Shown one piece after another: positions 1 through 5,655 of a stretch of DNA of 11,669 bases. This DNA comes from an uncultured Clostridium sp. (GTDB taxonomy: Bacteria > Bacillota > Clostridia > Lachnospirales > Lachnospiraceae), in assembly GCA_934438135.1 (NCBI GenBank), contig CAKSBP010000069.1, positions 1 to 11,669 on the forward strand, read 5' to 3'. Under the pieces are notes generated by a model. It searched no databases and had not been told where the DNA came from. It saw nothing but the letters and a program-made list of their open reading frames with translations. The number at the start of each line of letters is the position of its first letter. Within the stretch, counting starts at the first letter, position 1. Made by a program: the position numbers and the translations under genes.

Positions 1-91
1 CATTCATGCTTTACACGAATTCTTCCTTTTTTAGCTCTAGATTACAAACAGGCTTTGTGAGTTTCGCAATTACCTATGAGTTTATTCAAAA
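1..91 (+). promoter_or_regulatory. Probable CRISPR leader (3' part only)
   Basis: This A+T-rich stretch contains no open frame of note and directly abuts the first CRISPR repeat. The repeats end in ATTGAAAT on the + strand. In type I-B and type III arrays this is the usual 3' end and becomes the 8-nt 5' handle of the crRNA, so transcription should run rightward and the leader should lie here. The last bases form an inverted repeat across the leader-repeat boundary (ATTCAA at 84-89, TTGAAT at 93-98). The leader is cut by the window edge and its promoter is not visible. Orientation is inferred from the repeat end only, because no repeat copy is degenerate. Confidence 0.5.
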
Positions 92-454
92 GTTGAATAT
101 TAACATAGGATGTATTGAAATTCCTGCTGCATAGCAGAACCGTTATTGATACAAATAGTTGAATATTAACATAGGATGTATTGAAATAGCGATTTTAGAA
201 AGTTTTTTAATTTTATTTTCAAAGTTGAATATTAACATAGGATGTATTGAAATATCCAATAGGGTTGCTGGCACAGAAAAATTATGTTCCAGTTGAATAT
301 TAACATAGGATGTATTGAAATACTAAAATCGCAAAAATAATTCTAACGTGCTGGTTAGTTGAATATTAACATAGGATGTATTGAAATGAAATATAATTTT
401 CTATAGGAGTTCGTATGTCGATCGGTTGAATATTAACATAGGATGTATTGAAAT
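92..454 (+). CRISPR. CRISPR array, six identical 30-bp repeats, five spacers
   Basis: Six perfect copies of a 30-bp repeat, starting GTTGAATATT and ending GTATTGAAAT, lie at 92-121, 158-187, 224-253, 292-321, 358-387 and 425-454. The five spacers are 36, 36, 38, 36 and 37 nt (122-157, 188-223, 254-291, 322-357, 388-424) and are unrelated to each other. The 30-nt length, the low GC and the ATTGAAAT 3' end are typical of clostridial type I-B arrays, with type III possible. No cas gene lies in this window; cas genes may be to the left, beyond the leader. All copies being identical, including the last, suggests a young or recently trimmed array. Confidence 0.97.
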
Positions 455-759
455 TTGTATTTGGATATATATTTAATCACATTAGCACGGTTAAACATTG
501 GCTCAGTTATAATGTATTAGACAAATTGCATTTGGTCTGCCATAATACAAAAAATAACATAATATTACAATAAAACAGAACACGATTTTAAAGCAGGCAG
601 TGCTGATATGAAAGAGTAAAAAACGTTTTCATGCAAAAATAAATCTGATTTTAAAGCCTGTAAACCTTTGACAAACAACTATTGGCCTACGGTTATCAGG
701 TAAACAAAATTTCTTTAAAAGAAAGGATAGTATTCTTAAATCCATATAACTTTCCCCCG
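455..759. other. A+T-rich intergenic region after the CRISPR array
   Basis: About 300 bases with no plausible gene on either strand. It holds a perfect TATAAT at 508-513 without a recognisable -35 at the right distance, and a small imperfect hairpin (AGACAAAT at 519-526 against ATTTGGTCT at 530-538) without a T tract. There is also an 11-bp direct repeat (GATTTTAAAGC at 584-594 and 647-657) and a TTGACA at 668-673 followed by only a poor -10. None of these is convincing as a working element. It is most likely the array trailer plus the 5' flank of the MATE gene. Confidence 0.4.
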
Positions 760-788
760 TTTACGAAATTCCTCAAAAGTGCTATACT
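760..788 (+). promoter_or_regulatory. Promoter of the MATE transporter gene
   Basis: A -35 element TTTACG (760-765) and a -10 element TATACT (783-788) are separated by 17 bases. This predicts a transcript start near 795, about 30 bases before the ATG at 827. That start would place the alternative TTG codon at 797 right at the 5' end of the message, which argues against its use. Confidence 0.6.
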
Positions 789-826
789 AAGTTTATTTGA
801 ATAAAATGAAAAAGAGGAAAACGAAA

Positions 827-2209
827 ATGAAAGAATTCAAATCCCAAAATTCAAAAAATTATGAAATGAATATGTGTACCGGCTCCATTTTGAAGAAAAT
901 GCTGATGTTTACGCTGCCACTTATGTGTTCCAGTATTCTTCAGCTGTTATTCAATGCGGCTGATATTGTCGTGGTTGGAAGATTTGCCGGTGATAACTCT
1001 CTTGCAGCAGTCGGTTCTAATACATCATTGATTAGTCTGCTTACCAACCTGTTTATTGGACTTTCCATTGGTGCAAATGTTCTTGTTGCCCGTTTTTATG
1101 GAGCAAAGCAGGAGCAGGAGGTTGGCAAAACTTTACATACTGCCATGTGTTTAAGCTTGATTAGTGGTGTCCTTTTAACCTTGATTGGAGAAATTGGAGC
1201 GAAGCAGATTTTAACCTGGATGCAGACTCCGCCGGAAGTACTGGAACTAGCTATTTTATATCTGAGGATTTATTTTATTGGAATGACGCCGATGATGATT
1301 TACAATTTTGGAAGTGCTGTGCTTCGTGCTGCCGGTGATACCAAGCGACCGCTATACTATCTGTTTGGTGCAGGAATTGTAAATGTAGTGTTAAATCTTC
1401 TGTTTGTTATCATCTTTCAAATGGATGTTGCCGGAGTTGCCGCAGCTACGGCGATTTCCCAATGTATTTCAGCCTTTTTGATTGTGCGGTGCATGATGAA
1501 AGAAGAAGGTGGAATGAAACTGGTACCATCCAAGCTTTGTCTGGATAGAGAAAAATTTGTACATATTTTACGGATTGGACTTCCGGCAGGATTTCAGGGA
1601 ATTATTTTTGCTCTCTCCAACGTAGTGATTCAGTCATCCATTAATTCTTTTGGAAATATCGTAGTTGCAGGCAACTCTGCGGCTTCTAATATTGAAGGTT
1701 TTGTTTATTTTGCAATGAATGCGTTTTACCAAGCGACAATTTCGTTTACCAGTCAAAACCTAGGTGCAGGAGAAATGAAGCGTATCCGGCGAATTGTAAT
1801 TACTGGTGAAATGTGCGTTACGATAGTAGGACTTGTTCTTGGAAACGGAGTTGTGTTGTTTGGAGACAAGCTGTTGCGGATTTATTCCCAGAATCCAAAA
1901 GTAATTCTGGAAGGAATGCATCGTTTGAAAATCGTGTCTAGAACTTATGCACTTTGTGGGATGATGGATGTTATGGTGGGAGCACTTCGAGGAATCGGAT
2001 ATTCCGTTATGCCGATGATTGTGTCGTTGATTGGTGCCTGCGGGCTGCGCCTTGTCTGGCTTGCAACCATTTTCCAGGTAAAACAGTTCCATACCGTATC
2101 CTGTATTTATATTTCTTATCCCATTTCCTGGATTCTGACCGTATCAGTTCATATTATCTGCTTTGAATGGGCATGGAAACAGGTAAAAAAGAGTCATATG
2201 AAATGTTAA
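827..2209 (+). CDS. MATE family efflux transporter
   Basis: The predicted product is a 460-residue inner-membrane protein with about twelve hydrophobic segments and no obvious soluble domain, the usual size for MATE (NorM/DinF-like) exporters. These expel cationic drugs or metabolites in exchange for Na+ or H+. The first helix carries the family-style stretch NAADIVVVGRFAG, and the half-repeat recurs after the middle of the protein (GLPAGFQGIIFALSNVVIQS). The start is set at ATG 827 because AGAGG at 813-817 lies 9 bases upstream; a frame-compatible TTG at 797 and ATG at 806 lack a ribosome binding site. It has its own promoter. It sits 258 bases upstream of the RiPP precursors and is the only transporter near them, so a role in exporting their product is possible but unproven. 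The substrate cannot be told from sequence. Confidence 0.93.
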   Translation: MKEFKSQNSKNYEMNMCTGSILKKMLMFTLPLMCSSILQLLFNAADIVVVGRFAGDNSLAAVGSNTSLISLLTNLFIGLSIGANVLVARFYGAKQEQEVGKTLHTAMCLSLISGVLLTLIGEIGAKQILTWMQTPPEVLELAILYLRIYFIGMTPMMIYNFGSAVLRAAGDTKRPLYYLFGAGIVNVVLNLLFVIIFQMDVAGVAAATAISQCISAFLIVRCMMKEEGGMKLVPSKLCLDREKFVHILRIGLPAGFQGIIFALSNVVIQSSINSFGNIVVAGNSAASNIEGFVYFAMNAFYQATISFTSQNLGAGEMKRIRRIVITGEMCVTIVGLVLGNGVVLFGDKLLRIYSQNPKVILEGMHRLKIVSRTYALCGMMDVMVGALRGIGYSVMPMIVSLIGACGLRLVWLATIFQVKQFHTVSCIYISYPISWILTVSVHIICFEWAWKQVKKSHMKC

Positions 2210-2467
2210 GATTTATATGACTACGGAAATCAGAACATAGACACAGCTGCCTCTTCTAGAGAAAAAATTTTTGTCAAGAATCTACTAAAAACGCGAGCAA
2301 TTCGACATTTTTATATATTCTGCACAGCAAAATTTGTTCAAATAAACATAAAATTTAGTTAGTGGACAAAATTATTGAGCAAATTAAAAAAATGTGATAG
2401 GCTAATATTGCAGGACATGAAAGACTTACATAAGATAACTATATTTATTCTGAGAGGAGAATGTATT
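2210..2467 (+). promoter_or_regulatory. Upstream region of the RiPP precursor genes
   Basis: This A+T-rich gap must hold the control region of the peptide cluster, but no strong promoter stands out. The best candidate is TGGACA (2363-2368) with TAAAAA (2385-2390) at a 16-base spacing, a 5/6 and 4/6 match. A TATATT at 2440-2445 is too close to the ribosome binding site to be a plausible -10. No clear terminator for the MATE gene is seen. The weak match to vegetative promoters may mean an activator is needed (inference). Confidence 0.3.
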
Positions 2468-2674
2468 ATGGAACGTAAGGAAGAATTAGATGTATTTAAA
2501 ATGGATGAATTAGAAGAATTAGAGGATATGGTTTGTTTAGGTTCTGGCGGAAGTGCATTCTGCTGTAATGGTGGAAATGGAACTGGAGATCTGGAAGTAG
2601 GCAAAGACGCATCAGCATTAGAGACATTAAAAGGCACAGCAGCATTAGAGACATTCAAAGAAGTAGCTCCTTAA
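2468..2674 (+). CDS. RiPP precursor peptide 1, Cys-containing core plus 9-residue repeats
   Basis: A 68-residue peptide that starts at ATG 2468, with AGGAG at 2455-2459 and an 8-base spacing. Its layout has three parts. The first is an acidic leader (residues 1-22, rich in Glu/Asp/Leu and ending ELEDMV). Next is a core CLGSGGSAFCC (residues 23-33; Cys23, Cys32, Cys33) followed by a Gly/Asn-rich linker. Last are three tandem 9-residue units running exactly to the C-terminus: LEVGKDASA (42-50), LETLKGTAA (51-59) and LETFKEVAP (60-68). The leader and core closely match the second precursor downstream. Together with the adjacent radical SAM/SPASM enzyme, this strongly suggests a substrate for thioether or C-C crosslinking (inference). 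The C-terminal repeats have no counterpart in precursor 2. They could be extra core units, a follower segment or a helix. I do not recognise a named family. Confidence 0.82.
   Translation: MERKEELDVFKMDELEELEDMVCLGSGGSAFCCNGGNGTGDLEVGKDASALETLKGTAALETFKEVAP
2591..2671 (+). repeat. Three 27-bp in-frame tandem repeats at the 3' end of precursor 1
   Basis: Units at 2591-2617, 2618-2644 and 2645-2671 encode LEVGKDASA, LETLKGTAA and LETFKEVAP. Units two and three share exact DNA; a 16-bp identical stretch occurs at 2613-2628 and again at 2640-2655, exactly 27 bases apart. The first unit is more diverged. The array ends at the stop codon, as expected of a segment grown by in-frame duplication. Confidence 0.85.
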
Positions 2675-2721
2675 TGGGAAATTCTAAGACAGCATATCAG
2701 TTAATCAGAAGTTTGGTTTAA
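2674..2721 (+). CDS. Possible 15-codon linking ORF overlapping the precursor 1 stop (TAATG)
   Basis: The stop codon of precursor 1 overlaps an ATG (TAATG, 2672-2676) that opens a 15-residue frame, MGNSKTAYQLIRSLV. Its stop at 2719-2721 directly precedes the ribosome binding site of precursor 2. It has no Shine-Dalgarno sequence of its own beyond the upstream coding region and resembles no known peptide. It may act as a re-initiation relay keeping the two precursors in translational step, or it may be chance. Confidence 0.2.
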   Translation: MGNSKTAYQLIRSLV

Positions 2722-2733
2722 AAGGAAGATGCT

Positions 2734-2838
2734 ATGAATCATGAATTAGAAGTATTTAATATGAATGAAATGGAAGAACTTGAAGATATGGTATGTCTTG
2801 GTTCTGGTGGTTCAATATCTTGCTGTAAAGCGAAATAA
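2734..2838 (+). CDS. RiPP precursor peptide 2, 34 residues
   Basis: A 34-residue peptide starting at ATG 2734, with AGGA at 2723-2726 seven bases upstream. The leader (residues 1-20) is acidic and nearly the same as in precursor 1: both contain the shared segments EELEDMVCLGSGGS and a C-x8-C-C arrangement, here Cys21, Cys30 and Cys31. It ends three residues after the Cys pair (KAK) and lacks the Gly linker and 9-residue repeats of precursor 1. Two tandem paralogous precursors with a constant leader and variable tail are typical of RiPP clusters, and the conserved leader is what a shared maturase would bind. Its short length makes it easy to miss in automated gene calling. It is followed after 155 bases by the radical SAM gene. 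Confidence 0.85.
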   Translation: MNHELEVFNMNEMEELEDMVCLGSGGSISCCKAK

Positions 2839-2894
2839 CAAGCGGTAAAAGAGAAATAGCAGCAGACCCTGGTTTATAGAAGCAGTCTAATACT

Positions 2895-2922
2895 CCACAT
2901 TTAACGGGCAGAGAAAATGTGG
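2895..2922 (+). promoter_or_regulatory. Hairpin between precursors and maturase
   Basis: Perfect 8-bp arms CCACATTT (2895-2902) and AAATGTGG (2915-2922) flank a 12-base loop. There is no T tract, so it is not a classical terminator. Its place between the highly needed precursor genes and the enzyme genes fits a processing or stability element that lets precursor message exceed maturase message (inference). Confidence 0.4.
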
Positions 2923-2993
2923 GCATGTCCTGCAATAAATAAGATTATTTCTGTACTGATATGTAAAAGAAAACCAGGAACAGGAGGATTTAG

Positions 2994-4370
2994 ATGAACG
3001 ATGTTATAAAATGCAAAAATAATATTACTGTTTTTTCAGAAGAGGATATGGATATTGCATTTCAGAAAACGACTGGAAAGTTTATGGAAATTGGAAAAGA
3101 GCATAAACAGCATATTTTAGAAGAAGCGGTATTTCAGAATATAAGTAAAAAATTCAGTTATTTTGAAGCAAAAGAAAAATCAAAAGCTGGAAAACAGGAA
3201 AGAATGGGGCGGCTTACGCTGCTTACAACACAAGGATGTAATCTAAGATGTAAGTATTGTTTTGCACATAGTGGCACATATGGAGTAAAAAAAGAAGTAA
3301 AAATGTCATTTGAAGTAATGAAAGATGCCTTTTTGTTTTTCCTTAGAAAGTTTCCAAAAGGTATTGATCTGGTTCACTTTTTTGGCGGAGAGCCTATGCT
3401 GGCATTTGATAGTATAGAAAAATTTGTTCCATGGTGTCTGGAATACTGTAGAGAGAATAGCATTGTACCGCCTGTTTTTTCAGTAGTAACCAATGGAACT
3501 ATAATGAATCCGCATATATTTGCTGTCTGCAACAAATATAAAATTAACTTTGTAGTTAGTGTTGATGGAAATAAAGAATTGAATGATTTAACCAGAGTTT
3601 CACCTGCCTATGAGAGTGTATATGATATAATTAGAAGTAATTTCCAAACTTTGAATAAGGAAAGAAATTTTAATATAGGCTGCGAACTTACTATAAATAA
3701 AAATCATGTTAGGCATTATAAAAAAGGAATCGTTCGTACCTGGCTGGATGAGATTGAAAAGTTAGGATTTGAATATGCGATTGTTGGATGTGCAGAAACG
3801 GATAATGAAGAATGTGCACTGACTCCAGAAGATAAAGATATTTTTTTCCAGATTCAAAGAGAGTCTATTGATTATTTCTTTGAACGTTTTGTGCAGGGGA
3901 AAAAATTTTTATCAGTAGAAATTGTTGGAATGATTCGTCAGATGGCAATGAAAACAACAGCGTTACCATGTGGCGCCGGATATCATTCATTGACGATAAC
4001 CCCGAATGGAGATATCAGTCCGTGCTATCAGTTTTATCAAGATGAAGATTTTAATATGGGAAATATTTATCATGAAGATAAAGAAAAATATAGAAAGATA
4101 ACAAATATGTTTATGGATAATGAAAAATATAAACCAGATGCCTGCAAAGAGTGTTGGCTTGAAAATGAATGTTCCGTTCTATGCAAGGGATTTGGATATA
4201 ATACAAAAGGAGGTATTAATCAGGTCTGCGAAAGCCGGTGCTGGATTTATGAGGTCGCATTTCGCAGAATTATCTGGAATCTCCTTCGCTTAAGCAAAGA
4301 CAAAGAATCTTATCATAAATTTATTACGAACCTTTATGATTTTAATAAACAGTATTTATACAATAAGTAG
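2994..4370 (+). CDS. Radical SAM/SPASM peptide maturase
   Basis: A 458-residue cytoplasmic enzyme, started at ATG 2994 by AGGAGG at 2982-2987 (spacing 6). Residues 1-75 form an extra N-terminal region that may bind the precursor. The radical SAM core carries CNLRCKYC (Cys82, Cys86, Cys89) for the 4Fe-4S cluster that cleaves S-adenosylmethionine, followed by FFGGEPM (129-135), the usual GGEP SAM-binding motif. The C-terminal SPASM region is Cys-rich: Cys326 and Cys344, then Cys384, Cys387, Cys393, Cys397, and Cys412, Cys416. It fits two auxiliary 4Fe-4S clusters. This layout is shared by sactipeptide and ranthipeptide thioether synthases and related RiPP enzymes. The likely substrates are the two C-x8-CC peptides just upstream. 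It resembles clostridial maturases of Cys-containing peptides in general; the exact bond it forms cannot be read from sequence. Confidence 0.92.
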   Translation: MNDVIKCKNNITVFSEEDMDIAFQKTTGKFMEIGKEHKQHILEEAVFQNISKKFSYFEAKEKSKAGKQERMGRLTLLTTQGCNLRCKYCFAHSGTYGVKKEVKMSFEVMKDAFLFFLRKFPKGIDLVHFFGGEPMLAFDSIEKFVPWCLEYCRENSIVPPVFSVVTNGTIMNPHIFAVCNKYKINFVVSVDGNKELNDLTRVSPAYESVYDIIRSNFQTLNKERNFNIGCELTINKNHVRHYKKGIVRTWLDEIEKLGFEYAIVGCAETDNEECALTPEDKDIFFQIQRESIDYFFERFVQGKKFLSVEIVGMIRQMAMKTTALPCGAGYHSLTITPNGDISPCYQFYQDEDFNMGNIYHEDKEKYRKITNMFMDNEKYKPDACKECWLENECSVLCKGFGYNTKGGINQVCESRCWIYEVAFRRIIWNLLRLSKDKESYHKFITNLYDFNKQYLYNK

Positions 4371-4406
4371 ACAAAAGAGAGTTGTTGAAATTTAGGAGTG
4401 TTGCGA

Positions 4407-5615
4407 ATGAGCAGTGAAGCAGAGCACAAGGAAATTTACCCAAAAGCAGTTTCAGATATTGGCAAATGGTTCTACTGGAATAAAGGCGGACGGAATATTT
4501 ATGTGATTGGAAACAAAGAGATTGATAAATATTTTATGGCACCGGAAAATGGTGTAGAGATGCTCCATGATTTAATCTTACATATGGATGGTACTAAAAG
4601 TATAGAAGAACTTGAGTCCTATGCAAAAGAAACCTATCATACAATTGTTCCAATAGATGATTTAGTAAAAAAGCTGATGCGGGCTGGACTGTTGGAAGGG
4701 ACGGATGCAGAGAGAAGAAATGAGCTGGATGTTTTTTCGAAAAAATTATTCAGTTATAAGTTTAAAACATTTTCATTGGCAAAGAAAAAAAAACTATCCT
4801 ATTTATGGGATGTGATGGTGCTTCTTATTCTTGTGCTGGTAGTGTCTGCACTTATTACGCTTTTTCTGAAACCAGGGGAATGTAAAACCTATTATAATCA
4901 AAGTTTTCGATTCAAAGACTCTTACCTTTATGGAGCGGTCATTTCCTGTTTCATTTCCATTGTGAATATTATATGTCATGAATATGCACACGCAGTCAGT
5001 TCAGTAAAATTTGGACTGCAGCCAAGTGAGTTTGCCATGATTTTATACGGTGGCTATCAATTTGAATGGCTGGTAAAAATAAAAGGAATGTATACGGTAC
5101 AGCGGAAGTACAGAATCTTAATTATGCTGGCAGGTGTCATTGCGAATTTAGCATTGTTGAGCCTGTCTTTGTTAATTGGAATCTGGTGCCCATTAAGTGA
5201 CATTCAAACACAGTTGTTTAGTAAGTTTATGGTAACAAACATATTTATGATTATTGCATGTATCACTCCGTTTTCCATTTCGGATGGATATTATGTCATA
5301 AGCCAGCTGTTTAAGACAAGCAATTTAAGAAGACAGATGTTCCAGATGATGAATTTCAAAAATAGAAAGAAAGGACAGATGAAACCGTTTAATCTGGTAT
5401 ACAGTTTGATTTCCATTGGAATGATTTTCTACAGTTTTGCAATTACAATATTCTGGGCAGTAAAGGTATCTGCTGAACTTTTGGAAAAATCCAGACAGTA
5501 TATACCTTCAGATATTCTCTGTTATGTGGCAGCAATGTTTCCATTACTTGTGGTTGGAGCGATTGAATTCCTGTTTATCAGAAGGTTTATTCAGCTGATT
5601 CATTCCAACAGATAA
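4407..5615 (+). CDS. PqqD-like domain fused to M50-type membrane metalloprotease
   Basis: The predicted product has 402 residues, started at ATG 4407 with AGGAG at 4394-4398, 8 bases upstream; the GTG at 4398 lies inside that site and is not a start. Residues about 10-98 look like a PqqD-type winged helix (RiPP recognition element), ending in the pattern IVPIDDLVKKLMRAGLLEG. After a basic linker come about six membrane segments (roughly 132-154, 175-197, 234-260, 273-297, 328-355, 369-392). The second holds the zinc motif HEYAH (191-195). The fourth ends in PFSISDGYY with Asp293-Gly294, the third-ligand motif of site-2 proteases. The role is inferred: leader recognition and intramembrane cleavage or release of the modified peptide, as proposed for YydH beside the radical SAM enzyme YydG. 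It lies 36 bases after the maturase gene, in the same likely operon. Confidence 0.85.
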   Translation: MSSEAEHKEIYPKAVSDIGKWFYWNKGGRNIYVIGNKEIDKYFMAPENGVEMLHDLILHMDGTKSIEELESYAKETYHTIVPIDDLVKKLMRAGLLEGTDAERRNELDVFSKKLFSYKFKTFSLAKKKKLSYLWDVMVLLILVLVVSALITLFLKPGECKTYYNQSFRFKDSYLYGAVISCFISIVNIICHEYAHAVSSVKFGLQPSEFAMILYGGYQFEWLVKIKGMYTVQRKYRILIMLAGVIANLALLSLSLLIGIWCPLSDIQTQLFSKFMVTNIFMIIACITPFSISDGYYVISQLFKTSNLRRQMFQMMNFKNRKKGQMKPFNLVYSLISIGMIFYSFAITIFWAVKVSAELLEKSRQYIPSDILCYVAAMFPLLVVGAIEFLFIRRFIQLIHSNR

Positions 5616-5655
5616 TGAGAATGGAAATAGAAAATCATTTTATGGAGGCAATAGG

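Noticed and set aside
122..157. A 13-nt stretch of CRISPR spacer 1 matches the reverse complement of 9744-9756 (around CTGCTATGCAG), hinting at self-targeting.
   Set aside because: The match covers about a third of the spacer, is partly palindromic, and does not extend on either side; a chance match of this size is plausible in this window.
508..513. Perfect TATAAT in the gap after the CRISPR array, considered as a promoter for a small RNA.
   Set aside because: No -35 at a suitable distance, no extended -10, and no terminator or structured transcript downstream.
2231..2275. Small inverted repeat CTCTTCTAGAG followed by A and T runs, considered as terminator of the MATE gene.
   Set aside because: The stem is only four base pairs with a three-base loop and the next bases are A, not T; it is too weak to call.
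2375..2467. A 31-codon N-terminal extension of precursor 1 beginning at TTG 2375.
   Set aside because: The strong AGGAG and ATG at 2468 fit the paralogous start of precursor 2; the extension would include the leader region of the mRNA and has no ribosome binding site.
2359..2658. A 99-codon frame on the minus strand opposite precursor 1.
   Set aside because: It is a shadow of the precursor gene: low-complexity Ser/Asn/Pro composition, no ribosome binding site and no family resemblance.
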